Assembly: GCA_030607875.1 (NCBI GenBank)
Contig: JAUWJD010000023.1
Coordinates: 1-52,596 of the forward strand
DNA: 52,596 bases
Direction: 5' to 3'
Source of the DNA: Chloroflexota bacterium
Lineage (GTDB): Bacteria > Chloroflexota > Anaerolineae > UBA2200
Shown here in pieces: positions 44,634 to 52,321 of the stretch. A model generated the notes under the pieces. That model saw only the letters and a list, made by a program, of their open reading frames with translations, did no database searches and was not told the origin of the DNA. Each line of letters starts with the position of its first letter. Position 1 is the stretch's first letter. A program made the translations under genes and the position numbers.

Positions 44634-44695
44634 GAATGATGGATCGGGGTAACTCGGTCGCACAACGCGGGCCTTTACGGCTCGCGTTTTGTTTT
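44634..44695 (+). ncRNA. Candidate small RNA with intrinsic terminator
   Basis: From the predicted start the DNA encodes a weak hairpin (GATCG paired with CGGTC around 44642-44660). A terminator follows, with stem CGCGGGCC/GGCTCGCG (44666-44673 and 44679-44686, one G-T pair) and then TTTTGTTTT. The transcript would be about 60 nt. Promoter and terminator are seen directly; its existence as an RNA is inference. It is antisense to the spacer between the HNH gene and the 43978-44535 gene. Confidence 0.5.
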
Positions 44696-44908
44696 GGGGC
44701 CCCACAGCGCGTGACGCTCAAACGTCGGCTGCGGAAAGATCTTCAGCCCATACCTCAGGCAAGTCGGCTTTTTCCGCATTGACCTCCGACACCTGCTCAC
44801 CGATCTCACGCGCTAGTCCGGCAACGCGTCACTTCCGGCGGAAGGCGTAGTGCTGCGTGGAGACACGGCTCGTCCAAGGGTGTGTGTCTCCACTGCATCC
44901 GAGTAGCA
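44696..44908. other. Spacer with a possible coding remnant
   Basis: No intact gene. On the minus strand 44718-44828 is open for 36 codons and reads RVAGLAREIGEQVSEVNAEK and on to AADV-stop, which looks protein-like, but it has no start codon and a stop lies directly upstream. It may be the tail of a deleted gene. Identity unknown. Confidence 0.35.
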
Positions 44909-45154
44909 TCATCCGCCATACGTGCCCGTCTTCTTGTGGCAGTCCTGACACAGGATCTCACAATTGCTCAGGGTGTCAGACCCGCCAGCAACTATGTGGT
45001 GAGCTTCCCATCCATAGCTGGTTTCCTTGCCTCGACTTGTCCACAGCAAAATGCGGTAGCAACGTCCCGAATGACCATGTGTCGTGCGCTTGCACTCGCA
45101 CCGTCCACCGGACCTATCCCACGTTTGCTTCACCACCGACTCTGGGAATGCCAT
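44909..45154 (-). CDS. Small HNH endonuclease
   Basis: An 81-residue single-domain HNH protein. A zinc CxC pair (GGRCECK) is followed by WEAHHIVAGGSDTLSNCEIL and CQDCHKKTGTYGG, the HNH core with its second cysteine pair. ATG 45154 has GGAGGTGATG and lies 6 bp beyond the methyltransferase stop, so the two are certainly cotranscribed. It probably provides DNA cleavage for the methyltransferase system. Confidence 0.9.
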   Translation of the reverse strand: MAFPESVVKQTWDRSGGRCECKRTTHGHSGRCYRILLWTSRGKETSYGWEAHHIVAGGSDTLSNCEILCQDCHKKTGTYGG

Positions 45155-45160
45155 CTTTCA

Positions 45161-48100
45161 TCACCTCCTTCCCCTAAGGCTTCGTGCTTTGGAGAGCCGT
45201 GCCTCCACCAGATTAATCACCGCCTCGTACACGGCGTCCCGCTCGCCTTGAGTCAGCCCAAGTACGTCGAACACGATGTCGTCCAGGGCACGGCGGTCCG
45301 CTTCGCGGATCTCATTACCAACCTTAAGCATCTCACGCTGACGCATCCTGTTGAAGATGCTTACCAAGTCTGATTTCTGCGCTTCATTGAGTAGCTCAGG
45401 ATCGAGGAGCTTGACACTGCCGATTTCAGGGCCATATAGGTAGGCTATTCCTATACCATAGGTCTTGCGCGCCACCACCTCGGCACTGAGGAAAGAGACC
45501 ATCGAATTGAGAAGCGCAGTACCCAAGAGGCCATCTACGCTGCCAAAATCCCCCACAAAGAATACATCTCCTACTAGTGTATTCTCAATCCATGGGAAGC
45601 CGAATCTTTCCCCAAGAAAACGATTGGATACAAACTGGGGATATGACTGCTCTGGGAGCGCATACCATAATGATCTGTTCCGGGTCGAGGGCCTGTGATG
45701 GAACCCTTGACTCTCGCCCCATTCAATGTAAGCCAGAGCCCCTCTCCTTCCACCTCGAGAGAGTGCTGATTTGTCCAAATGACAACAGAAGAGCTGTCTC
45801 TGAAGTCCCGCAGCGCGAACTTCGTAGCACCGAATTTCTTTCAGTGAGAATAAGAAAGGCCGCAGAAACTCCTCCTCAATCCCCCACTCCGCGATCCTTT
45901 GCTCATCCAGGTAGAAGAACTCGTTGGCGCCAGTCGTGAAGCCACGCCGCACATCGGCGATGTCTCCCAGGCGCACCAGCTTATCCTGGCCCTTTTCCAA
46001 CACCAGCCAGTAAATATCGGGCGCGCGCAGGTACTTGCCGCCCCATTTGTCGCCGGCAAAACGCTTCTTCTGCAGGTCCATCCCACGCCGCAACAGCTCG
46101 GCCTGCCGTATGGGGAAGACGCGGTACTCAGGAGTGGTGCGGCGGGCAGCAGCCTCGTCCACCTCCTCCCAAATCACCGCGTCCAGGACGTGCTCAAAGG
46201 GCACGGTGAGCATCACAAAGCGGGCCACGTGCTCCAGGCTCTCTGGACGCTGCCTCTTGGTATCCTGTGGCGCTCCCAGCAGCACAATGACGGTATTGAC
46301 GTCCGCGGAGGCAAAGGAGCGCCGCGCCTGGTTGTCTATCACCAGCTCAACCCGCCCGCGGGTCAGCAGGAACTCTTGCAGGTCTTTGCCATAGCCCACG
46401 TCCAGCCAGGAGTTGGAGGTGATGAAGCAGAACGCTCCCTTCTCGTTCAGCAGCGAGAGCCCGTGGAAATAGAAGTAGATATAGAGGTCGCTCCGCGCAC
46501 TCAGCTTCCATTTCGGTTTGTCCTTGGCCCAATCGTAGCCCAGAACGCGCGGCCAGGCAGTGTACACGGAACGGGCGAGCTTGGCTTTGTACGCTCGTTT
46601 GGCTGCTCTCACGGCCTCATCGGTCATCCCTCCGAACGGCTGACAGGGGTCACGGATGCTCTCTTGACGCACATAGGGCGGATTGCCGATGACGATGTCA
46701 AAGCCGCCCCGCGCACCCTCAAACACTTCTACAAAAGCGATGTCCCACACAAAGGGAACGTCCTTGGCCGCCTGGAGGGCCTGCCGGGCATGGAGCACTT
46801 GCTCCTGCTCTGTTTGCAGGCGCTCACCCTCGCGCTGCAGGGCCGCCTCTTGCAGCGCCATCTGCGTGGATTGCACCTCGCCAAAGAGGTTGACCTGCGG
46901 CTGGAGGGCGTAGGCGATCTCTTTGAGGCGCTCGGCAATGCCTTTGGCGCGGGCGTCGAGGATGTCACGGAACAGTTGCAGTTCAACTTGCTGCAGTTGT
47001 TCCACCGTGCGGTACTTGCGCTGGTTATCGTTGTTGTAGAACTTGCGCTTTTCGGCCTTCAGCTTCGTGATGCGCCCTTTGAGCACGGGGGGAATCAGCC
47101 GGCTGCCCTGGCGCAAGGCCAGGTTGATGCCGCCCACCTCCTGCACCAAACTGTCGCCGGGACGTACTTTGAAGGATAGGTTGGGAAGCAGGGGACGGAA
47201 CTTGAGTTCGGCAGGGGCCAGGTCGGTGTCAATCACCAGTTGCAGCCACAGGCGCAGTTCAGCCACGTGCACGGCCCACTCCATGACGTCCACGCCGTAG
47301 AGGCTGTTGGCGATGATGCGCTTCTTGCGTTCGTAGGGACTTTCTTGGCGGCCCAGTTGGTCATCCGCCCGGGCCAGGAGATCATCCAGAACGTAGAGCA
47401 TGCCCACCAGGAAGGAGCCAGAACCACAGGCTGGGTCCACCACCGTCACGTTGCGCAGCAGCTCGTTCAGGCCAGGCCAGAGGTTGCGCTCAGCTAACGC
47501 AAGGTCAGCCCGCTCCTTGTCTTGGGGGTCAAAGGCAAAGACCATCTCGCAGAGCAGCGATTTCAAGTCACTCCCCAGGTGATTGGTCAACCAATCTACC
47601 AGGGCCAGGCGACACATCAGGTCAATCTCCACCCGAGGTGTGTAAAAGATGCCTGCTTCACCCCGTTCGTCGGCTTCCTCGGACACGTTGACCAGGCTCT
47701 CGTACACCTTGCCAATCATCTCCGGGTCTACTGCTACTTCCTGATCTAGCGGGGTGTCCTCGCTAATGGTGAAGTTGTAGCTTTGTAAGAAACTAAAGAT
47801 CTGCCCGAAGCGCCTGTCGCTGATGACGACCTGGTGTTTGCGATCCAATTCGTTGGGTTCGAATAGCCCACCATTGAGATAAGGAGCCAGGGCCAGGGCA
47901 TCGCGGATGTGGGGCGGCAGGTACTGGCGATCAGCGCGACCGGCCTGGAAGCGGTTGTTGAACGCTTCAAAGAAAAGTACCTGCAGCCATTCGCTGTCAA
48001 AGGTATCCCCCGACCGGCCAGCATCTCCATAGGCTTGCCTGAAGCTGGCCAAGAAATCGGGGTTATCTCCCAGCCAGCGCTTGCGCTGCATGTAGTAGAC

Positions 48101-48790
48101 AAACATCAGCCGGTTGAGGAACTGCAGCGCATTGTCGTGGGCCCAGCGCTCATCCTGTGTTTGACGCCTCAAGTCAGCCTGCAGGTCTTTAAAGGCGGCT
48201 TTGTAGGCTCGGAAGAACTGGTCAGTGACGGCCTCAACATCAAATGCCTCATCGTGGCGATGCTGGATGGCCAGCGGGGAAAGACCAGAGAGGTCCCGGC
48301 CGAGGGAGGCAAGGTCGAGCATGGCCACCCGCTCGGAGGCGGTGCGCAACCGCTCGTATGGCCCAACGGCAATCCGCCGGAACACGCGGCGCTTAGCGAC
48401 TTCCCCATCGTAGCGCACGTTCACCAAATGCCAGTGCTGTTCTTTGGTGTCGCTGAACAGAAACAGTCCATAGGGATGGTTCTTCAGCAGTTGGTTGACC
48501 ACTAAGCGTTCCGCAGTGAGGGAAAGGGGGAAAGCACGACCCACCTGGTCTTCGGCCAGCCTGGAGTAGATGACATCAAAGGCGCCAAACTGGGATTCAT
48601 GTTGGGCCAGCATTACCGGGGCGTCAGCCAGTGCCTCGCGCGCCCGGTCCGGCCAGTCTCGACATGATAGAGGAACATTGGCATGGCCGTAGTTCAGTTC
48701 GGTCCACAAGAGCTTCTTCGCAGCAGTCAAGCCGTCAGTCGATATCTGACGGAGCAGGTCGTGGACGCGCTTCTGTGTCTCTGTGGGCAT
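45161..48790 (-). CDS. Large Eco57I/TaqI-type adenine-N6 DNA methyltransferase
   Basis: A 1209-residue class I restriction-modification protein. I start at ATG 48790 (MPTETQKRVHDLLRQI) with GGGAGA upstream. The SAM motif I is VVDPACGSGSFLVGMLYV (about residues 451-468), the N6-adenine catalytic motif IV is IGNPPYVRQES (about 680), and the C-terminal part with LYGPEIGSVKL and DDIVFDVLGLTQGERDAVYE is a target-recognition region. The N-terminal approximately 400 residues may form a helical specificity or nuclease domain; I see no clear PD-(D/E)XK site there. Enzymes of this size occur in type IIG and DISARM/BREX-like systems. First gene of the operon and followed by HNH. Confidence 0.92.
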   Translation of the reverse strand: MPTETQKRVHDLLRQISTDGLTAAKKLLWTELNYGHANVPLSCRDWPDRAREALADAPVMLAQHESQFGAFDVIYSRLAEDQVGRAFPLSLTAERLVVNQLLKNHPYGLFLFSDTKEQHWHLVNVRYDGEVAKRRVFRRIAVGPYERLRTASERVAMLDLASLGRDLSGLSPLAIQHRHDEAFDVEAVTDQFFRAYKAAFKDLQADLRRQTQDERWAHDNALQFLNRLMFVYYMQRKRWLGDNPDFLASFRQAYGDAGRSGDTFDSEWLQVLFFEAFNNRFQAGRADRQYLPPHIRDALALAPYLNGGLFEPNELDRKHQVVISDRRFGQIFSFLQSYNFTISEDTPLDQEVAVDPEMIGKVYESLVNVSEEADERGEAGIFYTPRVEIDLMCRLALVDWLTNHLGSDLKSLLCEMVFAFDPQDKERADLALAERNLWPGLNELLRNVTVVDPACGSGSFLVGMLYVLDDLLARADDQLGRQESPYERKKRIIANSLYGVDVMEWAVHVAELRLWLQLVIDTDLAPAELKFRPLLPNLSFKVRPGDSLVQEVGGINLALRQGSRLIPPVLKGRITKLKAEKRKFYNNDNQRKYRTVEQLQQVELQLFRDILDARAKGIAERLKEIAYALQPQVNLFGEVQSTQMALQEAALQREGERLQTEQEQVLHARQALQAAKDVPFVWDIAFVEVFEGARGGFDIVIGNPPYVRQESIRDPCQPFGGMTDEAVRAAKRAYKAKLARSVYTAWPRVLGYDWAKDKPKWKLSARSDLYIYFYFHGLSLLNEKGAFCFITSNSWLDVGYGKDLQEFLLTRGRVELVIDNQARRSFASADVNTVIVLLGAPQDTKRQRPESLEHVARFVMLTVPFEHVLDAVIWEEVDEAAARRTTPEYRVFPIRQAELLRRGMDLQKKRFAGDKWGGKYLRAPDIYWLVLEKGQDKLVRLGDIADVRRGFTTGANEFFYLDEQRIAEWGIEEEFLRPFLFSLKEIRCYEVRAAGLQRQLFCCHLDKSALSRGGRRGALAYIEWGESQGFHHRPSTRNRSLWYALPEQSYPQFVSNRFLGERFGFPWIENTLVGDVFFVGDFGSVDGLLGTALLNSMVSFLSAEVVARKTYGIGIAYLYGPEIGSVKLLDPELLNEAQKSDLVSIFNRMRQREMLKVGNEIREADRRALDDIVFDVLGLTQGERDAVYEAVINLVEARLSKARSLRGRR

Positions 48791-48885
48791 TACGCTCTCC
48801 CGGGGTGCCTTGCACCTGCCACATATTGTCAGGCCGCAAGCCCGGTCGCGGTGATCGAGCCGCGAGCCTTCTCTTCCTATGCACA

Positions 48886-48914
48886 ATTATACACCGTACT
48901 CTCACTTTTGTGAA
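48886..48914 (-). promoter_or_regulatory. Promoter of the methyltransferase-HNH operon
   Basis: Minus strand -35 TTCACA (48914-48909), 17-bp spacer, perfect -10 TATAAT (48891-48886), about 95 bp before the methyltransferase ATG. The plus strand TCACTTTTGTGA at 48902-48913 is a perfect short palindrome over the -35 and could bind a control protein. Confidence 0.75.
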
Positions 48915-48920
48915 AGGATG

Positions 48921-49242
48921 AGCTACTACTGGTAGTTGCGGCCGATGTTGCTCGGATGCCCCCGGGTAGGCTGAACCAGCGGGTTGTCGACCAACACAAT
49001 CTGGAAGCGAATCCGGAATGAGCAATGGGTGTCGCGTCGGTGTCAGAGAATGGAGTTTAGTCTGGGCTGGGCGCATCCTGCAGGGAGCTGCCGAGGTGTG
49101 GTCACGGCTTGGCCCGCTTACAACCCTACTGACTCAACACCGTGCCCAGAGTGCCCACAGTAGAGCCTAAAAGGGCAACTCTGGGGTCTCGGGGCACTCT
49201 GGGCCAGGGTCTAGACTCTAAGAACCCTCTGCGATGTAGGAC
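48921..49242. other. Intergenic stretch with a long inverted repeat
   Basis: No gene is recognised. GCCCAGAGTGCCC (49144-49156) and GGGCACTCTGGGC (49192-49204) form a perfect 13-bp inverted repeat with a 35-base loop that carries a related half-copy (GGGCAACTCTGGGG). The rest is unremarkable. Confidence 0.5.
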
Positions 49243-49257
49243 ATGACCTTCTTGCCC

Positions 49258-49298
49258 TTTTCTTTGCTGGCCTGCAGCTCGCAGGCCAGCAAAGAAAA
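49258..49298. repeat. Perfect 18-bp hairpin
   Basis: TTTTCTTTGCTGGCCTGC and its exact complement flank a 5-base loop (49276-49280). On the plus strand the second arm ends in AAAGAAAAA; on the minus strand the hairpin is followed by only a short T-rich stretch. It is the first of two adjacent palindromes at the broken end of the toxin gene. Confidence 0.65.
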
Positions 49299-49331
49299 AG
49301 ACCTTTGGGGTTTCAGAAACCCCAAAGGTCT
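49299..49331. repeat. Perfect 15-bp hairpin fused to the RelE fragment
   Basis: AGACCTTTGGGGTTT and AAACCCCAAAGGTCT with a 3-base loop. Its outer end supplies the TAG stop of the truncated toxin (49330-49332). This suggests that a small palindromic element sits exactly at the toxin break. Confidence 0.65.
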
Positions 49332-49527
49332 ATCCGCGACTGCCGCGGTGCTCATGCGGTTCCGCCAACAATACCCCTTCAGCTCCACGGAGCGCGCGGT
49401 GGCGCAACAGCTCCGCGTTTTGCCCCATCCACTGCAGTTTGTCTAGCATACGTGTCTGAAGGGCTGGCTCGAGACGCTTTGTGTCTGCCTCTGCTTCAGG
49501 CGTCAGAATGACTTTGAGAGCGTTCAT
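49330..49527 (-). pseudogene. RelE/ParE-family toxin truncated by hairpin repeats
   Basis: Sixty-five residues starting MNALKVILTPEAEADTKRLE and continuing LQTRMLDKLQWMGQNAELLR, RALRGAEG, which is the N-terminal half of a RelE-type toxin. The strand-rich catalytic half (RVGDYRV...RREVY) is absent; the frame ends in a hairpin element. Probably inactive. Its start overlaps the antitoxin gene stop by 4 bp. Confidence 0.75.
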
Positions 49528-49763
49528 CGCCTGATCTGGGCCCGGAAGATTTCCAGGTCAATGCCTTCGCCAGAACGTGCCTGTTCCAGAGAACGCCTGA
49601 GCGAGGCTGCAAACTCGGGCCGTAGTTCCGCACTTTCCTCCTCCTGCATGCCTATCAAGGCATCCATGAGTTGAGTAAGCCAGACCTCCAGGCGTCTGTC
49701 TATCGTACGTTCAACCAGTTTCTCGAATTCCTCTGCTGACAGTGCTTCCAAAGCTGTTTCCAT
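49524..49763 (-). CDS. Putative antitoxin paired with the truncated RelE
   Basis: A 79-residue acidic helical protein, METALEALSAEEFEKLVERT and then RRLEVWLTQLMDALIG. No DNA-binding motif is obvious. Its overlap with the toxin fragment and its size make an antitoxin likely. A ribosome-binding site (GCAAGGAG) precedes the ATG. Confidence 0.6.
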   Translation of the reverse strand: METALEALSAEEFEKLVERTIDRRLEVWLTQLMDALIGMQEEESAELRPEFAASLRRSLEQARSGEGIDLEIFRAQIRR

Positions 49764-49830
49764 TGCTCGACTCCTTGCCTGTAGGGCTTAATCCAAATCC
49801 GTTCACGCTGCTAGCTTTGGTGAGAGCTAG

Positions 49831-50037
49831 CTAGCGCGGTGCGTCGCCGCGTACCCGAACCGATACTGTGATTCCTTCCATCTGTTCCAGTTGCTTGAGC
49901 AGGTTCTCGGTGATTGCCAGGAAGGCCGTCTTACTGGCAGGACCTGCAAAGTCAGAGTACCCTTCCTTGTTCAGCAGCCGCGCCGCTTGTTGGCTCTCCT
50001 GGGCTTTGTGCAGTAGCAACTGGACCTCGTTTCTCAT
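49831..50037 (-). pseudogene. HEPN-domain toxin with internal deletion
   Basis: Starts MRNEVQLLLHKAQESQQAAR, then LLNKEGYSDFA, the first helices of a HEPN protein. It then jumps to KTAFLAITENLLKQLEQMEG, which resembles the last HEPN helix. Only 68 residues remain of the usual 120-130, and the RX4-6H RNase motif is lost. The reading frame is preserved. The ATG overlaps the MNT gene TGA (ATGA). Probably inactive. Confidence 0.65.
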
Positions 50038-50357
50038 ACTACCACCCCTTCGCGGCGAACGTTGAGCAGGAAGGGACTCTGCTCTCGCGCGAACCGCTCC
50101 TTGGAGACAAAAGCTCGCGATATGACAACGTCGTATTGCAGGCACAGAGCCGACACGGCAGAGGACGTGCGGCGGATGAGGTCTGCGTAGTCGAACTCAC
50201 CCCGTACGACGACCAAGACATCAATGTCTGAGCTGGCCCTTGCTTCGCCGCGCACCTGCGAACCAAAGAGGTATACAGCTTCCAGTTGATCGCCCAGTAT
50301 CTGAGACAATTCCTGGCGCAGGGTCTGCAGAATCTGAGACAGTCGCTTTTCGGTCAT
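50034..50357 (-). CDS. MNT-type nucleotidyltransferase antitoxin
   Basis: A 107-residue minimal nucleotidyltransferase. The signature AVYLFGSQVRGEARASSDID with LVV matches GSx10DxD, the active site that AMPylates HEPN toxins. I use ATG 50357 with GGAGGAG eight bases upstream; GTG 50363 is also possible. It forms a HEPN-MNT operon with the following gene, whose toxin is truncated. Confidence 0.9.
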   Translation of the reverse strand: MTEKRLSQILQTLRQELSQILGDQLEAVYLFGSQVRGEARASSDIDVLVVVRGEFDYADLIRRTSSAVSALCLQYDVVISRAFVSKERFAREQSPFLLNVRREGVVV

Positions 50358-50415
50358 CTCCACTCCTCCAAGCCCCCGGTACAGCCCGCAAAGGCTCGAT
50401 AGTCAACACCGCTAC

Positions 50416-50443
50416 AGTGTAGCACACTTTTCGAAGATGGCAA
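50416..50443 (-). promoter_or_regulatory. Promoter of the MNT-HEPN pair
   Basis: Minus strand -35 TTGCCA (50443-50438), 16-bp spacer, -10 TACACT (50421-50416), about 60 bp before the MNT ATG. Confidence 0.6.
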
Positions 50444-50714
50444 AAGTCACGCCTGTTCCATGCTTGCCACGCGTCAGTACCACAAGATGCCAGACAGAGC
50501 CGCAATCGACCTCCGGGCCACCAGGACCAGAGCGGCACGGCCCAGGTAGGCCAGCCATGCTGCGCAAAGCAGTCAAAAGAGACCTTTGCTACAACGATCG
50601 GGCCTTGCTGCAAGCGCCGCTAGAGCAGTTTGTACCTCAGGCAGCCGCTCGGCCTAGCGTTCCGCCGCCAGCTCGCTCAGCGGGCGCGACAGACGGTTCG
50701 GGCCCCTGACACAG
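50444..50714. other. Intergenic stretch without recognised gene
   Basis: Several frames are open for tens of codons, but none has a ribosome-binding site or family resemblance. I see no RNA gene or repeat until the hairpin at 50715. Confidence 0.45.
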
Positions 50715-50759
50715 TGCACAGAGGCAACACAGGCCACAGTGCCCTGTGTTGCCTCTGTG
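50715..50759 (-). terminator. Long hairpin after the AAA ATPase gene
   Basis: GCACAGAGGCAACACAGG (50715-50732) pairs perfectly with its complement at 50742-50759 around a 9-base loop, ending one base from the TAA stop of the ATPase gene. There is no T-run. Its arms share the CCTCTGTG word with the tandem repeat at the gene end. Confidence 0.55.
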
Positions 50760-52025
50760 CTACTCTGTGGCCTCTGTGGCCTCTGTGACCTCTGTGTCAT
50801 CATCCTCTCGTATGTAGAACAGGATCCTTTTGCCCCCCGTTTTGGTGGCCGGCACCAGCTTCGACTCTACGTGCCCCTGGGACTGCAAGCGCTTGAGCGT
50901 CTTGCGAACGGTGGTGCGGTGCTTGCCCAGTTGGCGGGCCAGGCTTCCTGCGTCCGCCTCGCCCATCTCCTGCAGCAGTTCGTACACCTCCTGCTCGGCT
51001 GCGGTGCGCGCCTGCGCGTCACCTATGGACTGCCAGCAGCTCGTCGCCGGGTGGAACTCGATGGCCATCTCGCGTGGGTCGATGTCGCGGCCCGTCACCT
51101 TGAGCGTGGCGCCCTTCTTGCCGCGCTCCTTGTACAGGCCCCAGGCGGTGTCAATCACCGCCGCTTTGCCTGTCGAACCTAATATGTCATCGATCACGTC
51201 GGGCAGCGCGCCCGGCTTCTTGTGGTGGTCCACCGTCAGCAGGCAGCAGTCGTGGTCGTGCGCCAGCCGCTGCAGCACTGCCAGCGCCGCGGTGGCCTCG
51301 CTGACCGAGTTCCACTCGATGCGGCTGCTAAAGGCCCGCGCCAGCGTGTCGATCACCACCAGGCGCGGCCTTGACTCTGCAACGCAGCGCTGCAGGTCCT
51401 GCAAGCCCCCTGCCTCTGCGTTCAGCGGCAGCCAATCGGTGTAGAACTGGATCGGCGTGCGCCGCGCCACCCGCAGGCACTCCAGGCGCTCCCTCAGCCG
51501 GCGCGGCGGGTCCTCCAGGGCGATGAACAGCACCTCTCCGCGCTCCACCGCCCAATCCAGAAAACGCCCGCCGCTGGCCACCGCTGCCGACAACTGCAGC
51601 GCCAGCCAGGACTTGCCCAGCTTGGGCCGGCCGGCCAGCGAAGCCAGGCCCGTCGGCAGCAGCTCGGGCACGATCCACTTGGGCTCGGGAAAGTCGGCGT
51701 CGTACAGCTCGTCCACCGTCCAGTCGTACTTGCGCCACATCTTTGACTTGCTGGGCGCCAGCCCCAGCGCCTGCTCCAGCGTGGGCACCTGGCGCTCCAG
51801 CAGCTCTTCCACGATGGCCTGTTCCTGGTCCAGCGCCTGCAACGCGTCGCGCCCCTGCCGCCTACCGCTCTTCAGGGCCAACCGGGTGTTCTCCAGGGCG
51901 CGCTCCAGCTCCTCGTCGGAAGCGCTCTTCACGCCCACCGACAGCAGGGGTTCTTGCGCCCACCGCTTCTCCCGTTCGGTCTCCAGCGCCGCCTCGACCA
52001 CCGCCAGCGTGACCTTCTTTTCCAT
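50760..52025 (-). CDS. RepA/AAA_25-like ATPase with C-terminal winged helix
   Basis: A 421-residue protein starting MEKKVTLAVVEAALETERE (ATG 52025, weak GGAG-type site). The Walker A sequence is LAGRPKLGKSWLALQLSAA (about residues 136-154), the Walker B-like RLVVIDTLARAF near 224-235, and LLTVDHHKK follows, as in RecA-fold helicases of the plasmid RepA/phage type. The last 80 residues form a helix-turn-helix (GEADAGSLARQLGKHRTTVR). The C-terminus ends in a TEATEATE repeat. GC-rich codon use differs from the neighbours. It probably comes from a plasmid, phage or integrated element; no integrase or primase is in view. Confidence 0.82.
   Translation of the reverse strand: MEKKVTLAVVEAALETEREKRWAQEPLLSVGVKSASDEELERALENTRLALKSGRRQGRDALQALDQEQAIVEELLERQVPTLEQALGLAPSKSKMWRKYDWTVDELYDADFPEPKWIVPELLPTGLASLAGRPKLGKSWLALQLSAAVASGGRFLDWAVERGEVLFIALEDPPRRLRERLECLRVARRTPIQFYTDWLPLNAEAGGLQDLQRCVAESRPRLVVIDTLARAFSSRIEWNSVSEATAALAVLQRLAHDHDCCLLTVDHHKKPGALPDVIDDILGSTGKAAVIDTAWGLYKERGKKGATLKVTGRDIDPREMAIEFHPATSCWQSIGDAQARTAAEQEVYELLQEMGEADAGSLARQLGKHRTTVRKTLKRLQSQGHVESKLVPATKTGGKRILFYIREDDDTEVTEATEATE
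50764..50799. repeat. 9-bp tandem repeat at the 3' end of the ATPase gene
   Basis: Four copies of a CTCTGTGGC-type unit encode the TEVTEATEATE tail. A related word forms the arms of the adjacent hairpin. Confidence 0.65.
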
Positions 52026-52080
52026 CGCACACCCCGCTCCACCGCCTATGCCCTGGCCCGGCACCACACAATTGTGCCAC

Positions 52081-52120
52081 AAAAAGAGAAGCCCGGAGGA
52101 GCGTCGTCACTCCTCCGGGC
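52081..52120 (-). terminator. Attenuator-like terminator in the ATPase leader
   Basis: Perfect 11-bp stem, GCCCGGAGGAG (52091-52101) and CTCCTCCGGGC (52110-52120), followed on the minus strand by TTCTCTTTTT. It sits between the promoter at 52222-52250 and the ATPase ATG at 52025, so it would stop most transcripts early unless countered. Confidence 0.75.
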
Positions 52121-52152
52121 GCTGGGTACAAGTGCCACAATATTGGCCCTAT

Positions 52153-52185
52153 TCAATAGCAGGGCCTCAAGTTCTTTGCCCGCAT
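52153..52185 (-). CDS. Possible 10-residue leader peptide
   Basis: ATG 52185 with GAGG nine bases upstream encodes MRAKNLRPCY and a stop, ahead of the attenuator-like hairpin. The 3' part overlaps a short hairpin (GGCCCT/AGGGCC). It could couple translation to termination, but a chance ORF cannot be excluded. Confidence 0.35.
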   Translation of the reverse strand: MRAKNLRPCY

Positions 52186-52221
52186 GGTTTCGTCCTCACC
52201 GTCCTGGCTTCGATGGGACGG

Positions 52222-52250
52222 AATATAGCACAAAAGGACATTTTAGTCAA
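52222..52250 (-). promoter_or_regulatory. Promoter of the ATPase leader
   Basis: Minus strand -35 TTGACT (52250-52245), 17-bp spacer, -10 TATATT (52227-52222). The LexA-like palindrome lies 4 bp upstream of the -35. Confidence 0.75.
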
Positions 52251-52254
52251 ATCC

Positions 52255-52274
52255 GGTAGAACATATGTTCTACC
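52255..52274. promoter_or_regulatory. 20-bp LexA-like palindrome
   Basis: GGTAGAACATATGTTCTACC is a perfect 20-bp palindrome containing GAACATATGTTC, the Gram-positive SOS-box core. It abuts a -35 box, as expected for a repressor or activator site. SOS control of the ATPase element is inferred. Confidence 0.6.
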
Positions 52275-52321
52275 CGACTGGCGAATCACAACACCAGAGG
52301 GATACAGCCGAGGTAGACCTG

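Noticed and set aside
45899-47179. 426-residue plus-strand frame opposite the methyltransferase
   Set aside because: Shadow of the motif-bearing methyltransferase frame.
38106-48790. Standard DISARM or BREX system
   Set aside because: No DUF1998, drmB-like, PglZ, BrxC or BrxL proteins are encoded; only the methyltransferase and SNF2/PLD parts are shared.
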